In this document: one piece after another, positions 32,642-42,929 of the stretch
How positions within the stretch are numbered: the first letter of the stretch is position 1
Layout: every line of letters begins with the position of its first letter
Assembly: GCA_015680685.1 (NCBI GenBank)
Contig: MNCI01000270.1
Coordinates: forward strand, 176,200 to 240,199
Length of the DNA stretch: 64,000 bases
From: Gnetum montanum
Taxonomy: Eukaryota > Streptophyta > Gnetopsida > Gnetales > Gnetaceae
Direction: 5' to 3'
Notes under the pieces: model-generated
What the model was told of the DNA's origin: nothing
What the model saw: the letters and a program-made list of their open reading frames with translations, nothing else
The model's database searches: none
Program-made: the position numbers and the translations under genes

Positions 32642-35600
32642 AAGATTTTGTCATGGAACTATAGGGGATAGGGTGTGCCCTACGAAAGAAATACCTTGAA
32701 GGAGATTGTGAGAAATGAGGCATGTGACGTGATCTGTCTCCAGGAGACAAAGCTATAGTTGCTTGAGGCTCATCATCTGAGGTGGAAGGGTTGGAACTTG
32801 CAGCTGGTGCCTTGTCAGGGCCACAAGGAGGGCCTTGTGATTCTATCCAAATTCCCACTTAACTTGTTGGATTCTTCAGTTTGGAGCATTACAGTTGACA
32901 TTCCCTTGATCAGGTTTTGCCTGACCAATTTCTATGGGGCCCAAGTTTGGGAGACTTGGCTGCAAGAACTGAGGCAGGTGGCGACTCTAGTGCCTCGTCA
33001 AAGATTTCAATCAGCATCTACATCCATGGGAGAAGTTGGGGATGGATAATACTGATCCACCGAGGGCCCAAGAATTCCAAGGATTCCTGAATACGTACGT
33101 ACTTGTGGATATGGAGATTGACAATTGTTGCTTCATGTGGAGCAACAGGAGATGCGGCAAAGATTGGGTCCTATCCAAAATCGACCGACTATGGGTTAAC
33201 TTAGAACTCTTGCTATAATTTGATGTTCAGGTTTTGGGGAAGGAGCAGCAAGCTTCAAATCACTGCTCCATTGTCTGTCAATTAGGGTAGCACCACAAAA
33301 GGCCTCCTCCCCCATTTCAGTTTGAGTGCTCTTGGTTACTCAAGCCTTGGTTACGCCCACTTGCAGAGGAGATTTTTTCTTTTTCTCTTTTTTTTGTTGT
33401 TGTGGTATAATAATAGTAGGGGTGACCCAAGAGATTTCCTTCGTCATGGTTTGCTCAAGCTGAAGTGGGCAATCAAATCCCAAACACTTGAAGATAAGGT
33501 TTCCTTTCGAGCATGCCGAAGGGGCCTCTAGGCCTACCTGAGAGATATTCAAGTCCAGTAGGAGCAAGGGGCGCGACTAAAGGATGAAGAGGATGATATC
33601 CTGAAGCAGCTACAAAGTCTCGATCTAGAGGAGGAAGTGTATTGGAAATAGTGTTCCAGGGTTAGATGGCTCATGAAGGAGGATAGGCACACACAATTCT
33701 TTTTTGCCACTACCAAAATCCAAAGGACATGTTAAGTGCGCACTTCATCTGGTGCAAGATGGGGCTACAATAGAGGACCCTTGAGACATTGTGAAAGTCA
33801 TGGGAGACTATTGGGCCAACACTTGGGGTAAAAGGCAAACCTTGCCACTTTCAGTGAAAGTTCAACATGTGTTGGGAGAAGAGGACAATCTATCGCTAGT
33901 GGCTCCTTTCACGATGCAAGGGTTAAGCACAGCCATGACGTCTATGAAGGTTGGCAAAGCTCCTAGTCTAGATGGCTGGAGTATTGAATTTTTTAGGGAG
34001 TTTGCAAACCTCCTTTGATAGAATGTGTTGGACGCTTTCAACTTGATGCTAAGGAGACGATAGGTCAGATGGGAGCTTAACTACTCTAGAATTGCTCTTA
34101 TCCCCAAACGGCCTAATCCGTCGAATCTGGCACATTTTAGGCCTATTGGGGTCTGTAATGTGCTAATCCAGATCTTTACAAAGATGTTGGTGCATCGGTT
34201 GGTTCCACTTATGTCAAGGCTGGTTGGGGAACACCAAGTGGGCTTTATTAGAGGCACATTCTTACAAGATCAAGTGATCTTGATGTAGGAGGTCCTTCAC
34301 GCCATGAGGGAAGCTAAGTTTCCAACAATGTACCTAAAACTAGATATTACGAAGCCTATCATACAATGAGTTGGGAGGCCTTGTCCACGATTATGATTAA
34401 TAAAGGGTTTGATCCCAACTTTGTTAGTTTGTGCATTCACATACAGGCCTTAGGGGCATATTCCTTTGATGTTGTGGGGAGGTTTTGGGAGTTCTCCTCG
34501 CCTGGTAGTGGTCTTCAACAAAAGGACCCACTTTCTCCTTTATTATTCATCATTGCGATGGATACTTTGTAATTATATTGTAGGGTGGAGGGGGTTAGAG
34601 GGCTTGAGATTGCGGAGGTGGAATGTTTGGCTAAGCATTACACTGACAATACCATGCTGCTCTCCAAGGCAGTGGTTACACAGGCACTGGGGATTGAACG
34701 TGCCCTTCAACACATGGCCTTGGAGATTGGTTTAGAGATCAATCGGGGAAAATCATCACTCCACTTACTCAAAGCTGATGCACAACTGGGGAACCGAATT
34801 TCACAGGTGATATGGATCCTTTGTGGCACTGTGCAAGATTCTTATCTACGTATGGGAGGAAGTATATGTGGATGAAGTTGGTGCAAAAACTGGAAACTCG
34901 GATTGGGCACCAAGCCAACCGCTTCATGACTCAAAAAGCTAGAATTGTACTAGCAATGGGGGTTCTATCTGCCATTGCTCAATTCATGGCATTGGTGGCT
35001 TCTCCTCTATAGGCCACTATTCAAAAGATCAATCAATTGGTGCATAATTTTATTTGGTTTGGGGGGTGAGAGGGTAACCACATGCATTTAATTGGCTAGG
35101 AGACTATCACACATGCTAGGAGGCAGGTGAGCTAGGTGTGTTCAAATTTGAAGATGAAATCATGACAAGACATCAACGGCTAATAATAAGCTTGCTGCAA
35201 AATCAAGAGGGGGCTGCCCAATGGATAAAAATAATGGCCCAAAAATATAGGCATTGAGAAGCGGGCCTACACGATTCAATGATGTGAAAGACACTTTGCA
35301 AACATGTGCAAGTTGTGCTAGGGCAAGGTCTACTGGGGGGAGCTTCCGTGGTGAATCATTCGAGGGCAAACCCCACCGGTGGAAGGTTAGAAAAAAATCT
35401 GGCAAGGCCAATTACTGAAGAAAGTTAAGATGTTTATTTGGCTCATTGCTCATGATGCGCTTCTCGTGCATGCGATTCTAAGGTGACGGGGGTTACAAAT
35501 TAATGACAAATACCCATTATGTTCCGACAACCCCAAGACAATGGAACACTTCATTTATCAATGCCCTTACATAGCAAACACTTGGTGAGCTACAACATTG

Positions 35601-36307
35601 CATGGGCTTGTTGGTTTAACCAGAGATTCAAAGGTGGCGACAATCCTTTGGGAATCTGGAGGGCTCGCAACAACATTGTTTTTCAGTCGATGTACTTACC
35701 TCCAATAGCATAGGTAGCAACTAACAATGCTTAGCTCTCACAAAAAGTGATGGTGGCAATGGGTGTGACACCCACTTTCGAACCAACATGCACAATCTAC
35801 TATGCTAATCGAAAGCTATGGTGGCTGGTTGAGGGGGTTGGGTGGGATGAGGTCTTGCCCCTACTGGAAGGGGACCTAGAGTTGGCTCATGATTCTTTCT
35901 TTTCAAACTAGAATGGGGAGGTCATTGTTTTCCGTGAGGTTAGAATCGTGCTTATGAGGTCATTGTTGTCAATAGGACGTGGACTACAAGACACTAACAT
36001 CTTTTTCAATGGCATAATGCCACATACCAATAGTGGCTAAGTGCCAAAATTGTCACTGCCTCTAGTTTGGTAGCAGGCGGCTAAGCTTGTGGACCACTTT
36101 TTGGTCCAATCTGGCAATGTTTGGAAGCTCCAAAGCATGCACTTCACCTTGCTGAAGTGTTTGCAACTTGCGTGTCACATGAACTTGCCTAAGTTCTCCT
36201 TGGAGTCACTCCACAAGCAACGTAGGGACAGACAATCAAGGTTAATTCTTGCACTTTGGCGGGCTGCGTTGCCGACACCACCATCAAGGCCTACCCACGC
36301 CGCCACC

Positions 36308-36308
<1 letters not shown>

Positions 36309-36350
<42 letters not shown>

Positions 36351-36354
36351 AGCN
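36309..36354. other. Poly-C run ending in an N: probable assembly artefact
   Basis: Forty-two C residues precede AGCN in the middle of LINE-A3 ORF2, where the homologous copies have no such tract. Coding similarity is continuous on each side, which suggests a joined gap or low-quality read ends rather than a natural repeat. Confidence 0.75.
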
Positions 36355-36858
36355 CGAATGTGCCATGGAGGCAGTCAACCCCACAAAGAGCTGTTGAGGA
36401 TCGGGCCATTTCGAATGGGGCAATGGAAGTGGTGGATTGTTTCAGAGGGTGTTGACCTGCTGGTGGAGAGGAGGTCATTGGATGAGTTGTTGCATGCGAT
36501 GAAAGAAGCCGCTGAAAAAGCAAGGGTAGAGGAGCAAAGGATTTGGGAAGCCAAGTGGTGTGCTTGTGAGGAGGAATATCCGCACACAAAGGCTCACCTG
36601 GAAGCCCAATTTCTAGAGAAAGAAAAGGAGCTGATGCATTAGCATGTGCTTCAAGAAGAGAGAACTAGGGCTGCATTGATTGATGAACTAAGGGCACAAA
36701 TCAGGGAAGAGCTATAGCATGAAAAGGAACAGAGGGTGGTGTAGGAGCGCTTGGAGTTGCTTGCAAAAGCGCATGAACAAGAGGAAGCAAAGCAACTGCA
36801 GAGGTAACAGGATAAAGCGCATGCTCAAAATGCCACAATGTGGCTGAGGAATGGTTGA

Positions 36859-37080
36859 TGTCCTTATGTTGTGCTAAATATTAACATTGATACCACCTAG
36901 TCAACACTTTGCCAACACATCAAGAGATCCTCTGCCAAGCTCCACCTCAATGGGAAAGGGAATGCTGACAAATGTGCAAAAAAGAAGTGGCTTTCAAGGA
37001 ATTTCAGCAGGCAGCAACTTTTGTGGATTTAGAGCACCATCGGGAGATGCTGAAAAATATTCACAATCAGGAAGCTCCTG
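36859..37080 (+). other. J-domain-like segment of LINE-A3
   Basis: Reads CPYVVLNINIDTT, STLCQHIKRSSAKLHLNGKG and, after a frameshift, FKEFQQAATFVDLEHHREML. HPD is replaced by HLN. The overall pattern and spacing match LINE-A1 and LINE-A4. Confidence 0.6.
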
Positions 37081-37388
37081 ATTGGGAATGTCTCACACTG
37101 TCCAAGCATCTGTAGCCTGTGGGGAATATAGGTCTCATGGAAGGGTTTTTAATTTCTTCTTTTGTCTTCTCTCTTTCTGTAGGGTACTAGTGGCGGGGTT
37201 TGTGGTTTGAAGGATTTTTTATGGTCTGTGGCCTTTTCTGTTGGATGGTCTCCTGGGGGGCCTGGGGGGTTGTATCTCATAGTTGCTGAACCTCGTATCA
37301 ATAAACCACTGGCTACAATGAAATGCTCTTGAAAAAGGTTCACTCAATAAAAAGTAATTGCAGATTAAAGAAAGCAAAAATTACAAAC

Positions 37389-37482
37389 CTCAGTGCACAA
37401 TCCATTATTATTGCAGTCATAAACCGCACTGCTAGAAGTGAACAAAAAGGACCCATCCCTGTTCCATAATGAAGTAGCTTCC
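37389..37482 (-). CDS. Exon 4: GSFLFTSSS strand of the Rossmann-fold protein
   Basis: The acceptor is CTGTAG and the donor is ACTGAG/GTTTGTAA (phase 0). It encodes EATSLWNRDGSFLFTSSSAV and then YDCNNNGLCTE. FLFTSSSAVYD is the SDR-like beta-5 strand with the Ser-rich catalytic or substrate loop. The SSS-AVYD pattern is the position where classical extended SDRs have their Ser/Thr and Tyr. LINE-A3 ends about 49 nt from the donor side, so this exon sits at the edge of a retrotransposon in intron 4. Confidence 0.87.
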
Positions 37483-37489
37483 CTACAGT

Positions 37490-38440
37490 TTTCATAAAAT
37501 ATAAAAGTTAAACATTGAAAAATATGAGAATAAACAACGAAAAATCCAGAAATGCATGAGAGCTGCATGCATATGTAGACTAGAACAGAATGGGTGCTAT
37601 TTTGTAAGCTTAACCAAGGAGCTTCACATTTTATGTAAACTCTACAGATATTGCTGGTGCAAATTTTCAAGAGATCTATAGAAAGCTATTAAATGTATAG
37701 ACCTTAACTACAAAATTTATTGATTCATAAATTAGAAGAGACAATATAATATATATAATATTTTTTGATATTTTACTCCAATCCTCTTACTCTGGTTAAA
37801 TGAATTGAAATGTTTCTTCCGGCATAACTTCTTTAAAGTTAATTATGTTAATCTTCTATTGAGCTTGATTGCCCTGTAATACGTATAACTGATGCGGCAC
37901 CATTCAAACTAGATTACTAATCGCTATCTTCTTAAAAGGCCTAAGAGCTACTGAGGTAATTTTTAGACTCAATTTGCCACAGCACTCCTTTGTTTTTCTG
38001 TGATTCTTGTTCCTTGTTTCATTTCCATTTTTCTCCTTTACTTTGTATTCCTATTTTTTGAACTACTACTTGTAACACCAGTCGTCACAACTGTTTACCA
38101 AAGAGTTAGTACCCTTAACTTCTCGTTATGTCCTTTATCCTCTCTTTTTCCTATGTATTTTCCCTATAATTTGGTACCATGTAGAAATTTTGAGGATTAT
38201 ATATGTGTCCCAAGCCAGGATCTTTATTCATCCATTCCTTCATAATTATATTTTAACAAGTTTATTAAACAAATCATGAGACTCTTCCTACTCTGTAAGC
38301 ACTATAGCTTCATAATATTATTACAACAATATTCCTCCATTAGAGACAATTAATATCGAAACCATACTTCAGAATTCCTTTGACTTTGATTCCTCACAGG
38401 TCATAAATGATCAATTCTCGTGACTTACATCAATCTTCTT
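37490..38440. other. AT-rich intron 3 sequence
   Basis: No gene, RNA or transposon signature was recognised. Confidence 0.5.
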
Positions 38441-38449
38441 TACAGTTGA

Positions 38450-38800
38450 TTCCACATTCCACAACTTGCCTTATCAGGCGTTTCATTTCCTCTTTAAAAC
38501 GTTTTCCAACCATTCATAATTCCAAGATAAAATCTCCATTTTGAACAGTGGGGGTAAGGAATGTAATCTACCTTCTTGTCCACTTCAACCACTCCCTTGT
38601 TCAGGTTCCCTAATGGCACCAAGCTATCTAAAGTCCTTTATTTGCCTTTGGCATTACCCTCCTTGGATTCCCTCTAAATAATCACATGTGCACTAAGTTG
38701 GCCCATATCATAAATGGCATCCACCATATCATTTATATGGCCAGCCTTCTTTGCTAATGTTTGGTCCTCTAACACCCAACCATACAATCTACAAGCGTCG
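38450..38800 (-). other. Possible eroded coding remnant
   Basis: The minus strand reads as broken but protein-like sequence: LAKKAGHINDMVDAIYDMG, LGIMNGWKTF, NETPDKASCGMWNQL. It carries several stops. I do not recognise the family. It may be a transposon remnant or chance. Confidence 0.25.
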
Positions 38801-38849
38801 TAATGGACCACATTAGAATCCATGGATGGATTAGCATAACATTTAGTTT

Positions 38850-39185
38850 AGTTTAGATAATCGTAGGTCATTGTCATCCCACCTAGACTAGCAATGGTCC
38901 TTATATTTTGTATGGTTTAGGTGAGGCATATGATCATTTATGTTGTGTGGTCCATGATTAAACTAAGTAAAATAAAGAAATATAATTAATTAATCTACTT
39001 ATTAACAATGAAGATAAATCCTAGACTAGCCTATGGGCAATGAGTGCTTGTTCCCCAAACCCCAATCCACCATCATATCCTAAACTTAAACTATGTATCC
39101 CCTATTGGGATTACCAAGCATTATACCACTAGGTGAACCAAGCAATAGTGCTACTAGGATTACCAAGTGAATACTTTTGGAGTTT
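38850..39185. repeat. LTR-like fragment related to the repeat at 62,030-62,285
   Basis: Shared blocks occur in the same order: a tatggttta..gaggcatatgat stretch, the ACTA(C/G)..GAACCAAGCAAT / CACACCAAGTAAT block, and GCTACTAG(G/A)ATTACCAAGTGAATACTT. Several blocks are near identical with diverged spacers. This suggests a fragment of the same LTR family as the one adjoining the Athila-like element. Borders are approximate. Confidence 0.55.
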
Positions 39186-39317
39186 CATGTTCTATTACAA
39201 GTTTTATTGTGAGTTGCAATAATTTTGGAGTTTCACGTTCTATTACAAGTTTTATTGAGTTGCAATACTTTTGGAGTTTAACGTTCTATTACAAGTTTTA
39301 TTGTGAGTTGCAATAAT
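39172..39317. repeat. Tandem repeat, three units of about 46-48 bp
   Basis: The unit reads acttttggagtttcatgttc...attgtgagttgcaata, with three near-identical copies starting near 39172, 39220 and 39266. It directly adjoins the LTR-like fragment. Confidence 0.85.
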
Positions 39318-39699
39318 GTTAAAATAATCGCAAAAAGCCCAAAAAATTTAGAATTCTCTAGATCCACCTTGATTCAATCCATGATATTAAATTATTGAAT
39401 CAAGTTGTCTTGAATAGTTGTTAGATGAATTGATATAGAATTGATGTGAAACTTTTTGCCTTATCTTGAGATTGATCAACTTAAGTTGTCTACACTTCAG
39501 GGGAGACGTCTATCCTTCAAGTGCCAAAAATAAAACTGCTCGTTTTGATGCTGGGAGCCTCCGGATGCCTCCAAACAAGTCCCCATAGACCCTGTAACCT
39601 CCTAAACTCATCAAAATGAGCGAAACACAGTCCTAAACATGCCAAAACATCCAAGAATCATCCTCAACAAAATTAACGCGAAAAGACACATAGTATGTA

Positions 39700-40445
39700 G
39701 GGTAGAACAAGAGAATCGGAAGAGGTGTCCCTACACCAAAAGGTCAAAACAACATTTTTACATGGAGATCTACATGGAACAAACTCAGGGCTTTGTAGAT
39801 TGGCAAAGGCCAGATTGTGTTTACAGGTCAAAATAGAAGTGTTCACTATTTGAAACAAGATCCAAGGCTGTGGTACAAAAATCAACTTGTCAGGTTTGAT
39901 GTTGATCATTATGTTTATTTTAAAGGCAATATAAAAAGAAAATTTCTGATTTTGTTATCATAGGTTGATATGTTGATTTCCAGTTATGATAGGGTTGAAG
40001 TCAAAACATTAAAAGCTAACATGTCCAATAAATTTGCAATGAAAAATTTGGGTTCTGTTAAACAACTCTTGGGTATGTAAATACACAGGGACAGGGTGTA
40101 AAGGAAGTAATGGTTAAGTCCAGAAGTGTATCAAATGTTACATCGATTTAACATGGCTTTACCAAATTAGGTAGTACTTCGCTAGCACCACATTTTAAGT
40201 CAATGACAGAAGATTTCCTTAAGAGAAATGCTGATAAGAAAGTAATAATGAAAATACCATAAATGTCAGCTCTGGAAGTTTTAAGGTATCCTATGGTTTG
40301 CTCAAGGCAAGATATTGCCCATGCAATGGAACTTGTAACTAGATATACGAGAAACCTTGAGATAAAGCATGCGAACGTTCTTAAATAAATACCTGGGTAT
40401 TTAAAAGGTACTATATCTCACTGTTAATGCTTTGGCAGGACTAAT
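39700..40445 (+). pseudogene. Ty1/copia reverse transcriptase-RNase H fragment
   Basis: Scattered frames read YMEQTQGFVDW, then VDMLISSYDRVEVKTLKANM, NKFAMKNLGSVKQLLGM and IRETLR-like sequence. This corresponds to copia-type polymerase (YMEQPxGF, DDMLI, FxMKDLGxxxxxLGM). The first Asp of the catalytic pair and several frames are damaged. No LTRs were found next to it. It is in intron 3 of the host gene, antisense to it. Confidence 0.7.
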
Positions 40446-40751
40446 TTAGAACTTGTTGGATTTGTAGAGTAAAGGTGGATAAACTCCTCAAATTAGTTTA
40501 CAATATCCTTCAGGATCTCCAATCCCATAACATTGGAGGAACATCTATTAAGCAGATCCACATACACAGAAGACAGAAAAATTCCAACAAGAGAGCAATA
40601 CCAATTCCCAAAGCATCAAAGCAAGCCAACAATCACCAAAGAATCATGACCTTTGTGCAAGAACACCCTAAATGGTTTCCTTCACTAGAGAAACAAAGAA
40701 AATAAAACCACCTAGCAATGCTACAACCCTTGCAAATCATGTTTGCTTCCC

Positions 40752-41400
40752 TTTAAAAACATGCCGAAAATATTTTCATTTCCACAAAAATTCTACTTAA
40801 CTATGAATTTACTTTTGGTGCCAAAATTAACATGGGGAATTATACTATACATAATGATGTTGTGTGTGATCGTTTTCTTGCATCCACGATCAGACTGAGT
40901 TTTTGCTGCTATTATTACTGAATTTTTGCTGCTATTATTATCTACATATGTTTTTTCGATTTGTTATATTTTCTTAAGTATCTTATCTGCACTTTTATTT
41001 TATTTTATAATTTTTATTTAATAATCATTGCATTTTGCATTTTGCATTCATAGTTGCCATCGTTTGCAAAATTTGCAAAATGCAAAATGTAGTGATTACT
41101 AAATAAAAATTATAAAATAAAATAAATGTGAAGGTAAGATACTTCGAAAAATATAACAAATCAAAAAAACATATGCCGATAATAATAGCAGCAAAAACTC
41201 AGATAATAATAGTAGCAAAAACTCAGTAATAATAGCAGCAAAAACTCAGTAATGCCGATCATGGATGCAAGAAAATGATCACACACAACATCATTATTTA
41301 TAGTATAATTCCCCGTGTTAATTTTGGTGCCAAAAGTAAATACATAGTTAAGTAAAATTTTTGTGAAAATGAAAATATTTTCAATGCTTTTTAAAAAGAA
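40752..41400. repeat. Foldback element: about 300-bp inverted repeat with tiny loop
   Basis: The left arm (about 40752-41047) is the near-perfect reverse complement of the right arm (about 41061-41400): TTACTTTTGGTGCCAAAATT...GGGGAATTATACTAT...GATGTTGTGTGTGATC, then GAGTTTTTGCTGCTATTATTA. The loop, centred near 41054, is only about 13 nt. The right arm is longer because it carries extra copies of a GCTGCTATTATTACTGAG-type unit. It resembles a MITE or foldback element, lies in host intron 3, and would form a long hairpin if transcribed. Confidence 0.88.
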
Positions 41401-41699
41401 GATGGGGTTATATCCGACGTAGTTTTAGAGGGAGAATGGGGTTCTATTGGAAATGAAAATATTTCCAATGCATTTTTAGAGGGAGGATGGAGTGGAGGAA
41501 CCCAATGACATGCGTATGTTCCCAAAGTTTGCTTTCAGTGCAAACATTACTAAGGTGGAAAAGCTTTGCATTAACAAAAAAAAAACAGCAGAGAAACAAT
41601 TGAAAAGAAAAAACAGCAATGATACAAAGTCTATAGCCATGCATAGTTAATTCCAAAAAATAAACAAAATTTATAACTAGATGATCCCTATCAAACAAC

Positions 41700-41869
41700 C
41701 TGACTTCAGCAGGATAATCCTGATTTCCGTATGGAGGGGCACAGAATACCACAAATGGAAACTTTCTGGAAGTCGAACCTTTGACAATGGGTATGATACC
41801 CATCTTCATTAGCTCCTCGTGATGATCCGTACTTCTTGTCTGGCCGTAAACCACGGCTGAGGGATGGCT
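41700..41869 (-). CDS. Exon 3: Rossmann-fold core (YGQTRSTDHH to FCAPPYGNQDYP)
   Basis: The acceptor is GTGTGCAG and the donor is GTCAG/GTTGTTTG (phase 2). The residues SAVVYGQT look like beta-2 of the fold, where VYGQT would contact the cofactor ribose. TDHHEELMKMGI forms the next helix. KFPFVVFCAPP is beta-4 with the conserved small/Pro residues that line the cofactor site. DYPAEVR leads into exon 4. There are no internal stops. The ORF continues into intron 3 without a stop, but that extension is not protein-like. Confidence 0.88.
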
Positions 41870-42370
41870 CTGCACACAACATTTGTTAGTGCAGCTACCT
41901 ACCAATCTCTCCAAACCTGCTTGTAACATCATACGAAATTCCAAGGGTTCTTTATACCAGTACAAGCAATGATATCATCAAACCAGAGTCTACATATTTG
42001 GAAGAAAGGCATTAATGAAAGATCAGAAAAAAAGAAAGGAAAAGACATGAGAAATGCACTACAGGATCATTTAAAAGATACAGAAATTTTGTCAATATGG
42101 GTGTTGATAGATGGAGATGAGAACCTATGAATCCGAGCCAACTCAGGATTCGTCTAGGACGATCATGATAACGCCAGCTTCAGTTCAAAGTAAGCAAATA
42201 AATGACTGCTCTGGCATTGCCAAATGCTAAATACATACCGAAGATATAAGAAGCAACCAGTATGAACTGTCAAGAATGGTCGAGAACAACGTATTTTCCA
42301 ACACGCAACACTACTCTTGAAAAGAATAATTATAGTTAACACAGATTTCAATTCGACTAAATTTACATAC

Positions 42371-42471
42371 CTGGACCCAGCTCTGAGCGATCAATCTTCC
42401 GAGCACACCAGGTCCAACAATGAGCAAGTCCTGCGCATTCACACCCGATCCTGGAGCCGCAACATCCAGTT
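42371..42471 (-). CDS. Exon 2: nucleotide-binding loop (GPGVLGRL) of the Rossmann-fold protein
   Basis: The acceptor is ACACAAG and the donor is CAG/GTATGT. The exon reads ELDVAAPGSG, then DLLIVGPGVLGRLIAQSW. The hydrophobic strand followed by GxGxxGR is the dinucleotide-binding beta-alpha turn at the start of a Rossmann fold. Here the first Gly pair is GPG, as in related plant plastid proteins. Intron 1 is only 167 nt. The exon ends in phase 0. Confidence 0.87.
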
Positions 42472-42638
42472 CTTGTGTCGTACGAAGAAAAATTAATATT
42501 GCAACACCAAACAAACTGCATTATTATTTTTCTTTATGCAATTGCATTCTTTTCTCTTTTTCCTGTTAGTCTTTCTAATTCTATACTCTCATCAAAGGAA
42601 ATGAAGCAAAACAAACAACACAAAATGAGAACAAATAC

Positions 42639-42867
42639 CAGACGAAGAAGCAGAGACCGCCATTGCCATTGGCGATGTTCTGAACTTGAAAAAGACTGAC
42701 TCAGAAGAGCTTTTGGCTTTGAACAGCTTTGAAAATGAGCAAAGGCGTGGTGTTACCAAGAGGGGATGTAGACACGCCTGGTTCGGCACCTGGCACGGGC
42801 GCAGAAGCTGTGTGCTTAGGCTTGAAAGTTGTAATCCTCCTCCTCCAACGCAGACGAAGCCGCCCAT
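42639..42867 (-). CDS. Exon 1: putative plastid transit peptide of the Rossmann-fold protein
   Basis: The exon encodes 76 residues and ends in phase 1 at a GTATTTG donor. I chose the ATG at 42867 because it is the first in this frame, has G at -3 and +4, and opens a Ser/Leu/Arg-rich, acid-poor stretch typical of chloroplast transit peptides. An internal MAMAVSASSS near residue 67 could be an alternative start or lie near the processing site. The downstream enzyme domain begins only in exon 2, so exon 1 would be almost entirely targeting sequence. Plastid location is inference from composition. Upstream ATGs in other frames make the start less certain. Confidence 0.7.
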
Positions 42868-42929
42868 GACAAGAACAAGACCGTCGCGTCCAGCGCCACC
42901 GCCACGTACAAAATGATCTTTGCTGCCAT
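42816..42929 (-). other. Upstream ORF overlapping the gene start
   Basis: A 37-codon ORF starting MAAKIILYVAVALDATVLF overlaps the proposed main start in another frame. Another upstream ATG (MTEDKKANSW) opens a third frame, which stays open down to 42,701. If the transcript begins upstream of them, these ATGs would reduce translation of the main ORF. No clear TATA box was seen. A CTGCAG/GTGC-like motif near 43,030 could mark a 5' UTR intron, but I cannot show this. Confidence 0.3.

Larger units (their letters stand above)
32640..37085 (+). pseudogene. LINE-A3 ORF2 with complete C-terminal extension
   Basis: Endonuclease: VKILSWNYRG, CDVICLQETKL, VDMEIDNCCFMWSNRRC. Reverse transcriptase: KVGKAPSLDGWSIEFFREF, GEHQVGFIRGTFLQDQV, LSPLLFIIAMDTL; the catalytic site reads YTDN (34639-34650). 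The zinc-finger region (35415-35590) has VKMFIWLIAHDALLVHA and HFIYQC. The FFNGIMPHT module lies at 36002-36299, a Glu/Lys/Arg/Gln-rich coiled coil at 36440-36850 and the J-like segment at 36859-37080. The coiled coil reads RRSLDELLHAMKEAAEKARV and continues with similar charge pattern. Stops and frameshifts occur throughout. Confidence 0.78.
31750..37340 (+). mobile_element. LINE-A3: nearly full-length family A LINE
   Basis: ORF1 is shortened and degenerate (about 31760-32641). ORF2 starts near 32640 and runs through endonuclease, reverse transcriptase, zinc finger, module, coiled coil and J-like segment to about 37085. The 3' end reads TATCAATAAACCACTGG...CTTGAAAAA. GAAAAAGG at 31743-31750 and about 37333-37340 might be a short target duplication, but this is weak. 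A 42-base C run and an N at 36309-36354 are probably assembly artefacts. It is antisense to the host gene, in intron 4. Confidence 0.82.
2832..42867 (-). other. Split host gene: NAD(P)-binding Rossmann-fold protein, eight exons, 3' end beyond window
   Basis: This is the span of a nuclear gene whose coding exons I placed at 42639-42867, 42371-42471, 41700-41869, 37389-37482, 30297-30407, 28851-28940, 22453-22538 and 2832-2896. Exon lengths (229, 101, 170, 94, 111, 90, 86, 65) give intron phases 1, 0, 2, 0, 0, 0, 2 and 1, and every junction keeps the reading frame. The joined product reads as one protein: transit-like N-terminus, GPGVLGRL nucleotide-binding loop, YGQT, FCAPPYGNQDYP, GSFLFTSSS, VVRLAGLY, RPDYILNLIHY and GHPLT. 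This order matches plant plastid NAD(P)-binding Rossmann-fold (atypical SDR, NAD-dependent epimerase-like) proteins as I know the family. Introns are about 167, 501, 4217, 6981, 1356, 6312 and 19556 nt, and the long ones hold retrotransposons. The substrate is unknown. Exon 8 ends in phase 1, so at least one more exon must lie to the left. Confidence 0.85.

Noticed and set aside
36175-36642. Proline- and glycine-rich ORFs through the C run
   Set aside because: They result from the 42-base C tract with an N, which looks like an assembly artefact.
38900-39320. CRISPR-like direct repeats
   Set aside because: Units are contiguous tandem repeats without unique spacers, in a plant nuclear context.
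41444-41700. C-terminal extension of the exon 3 ORF with membrane-like sequence
   Set aside because: It is intron 3 read-through after a clear GT donor at 41699; the hydrophobic stretch comes from T-rich intron sequence.
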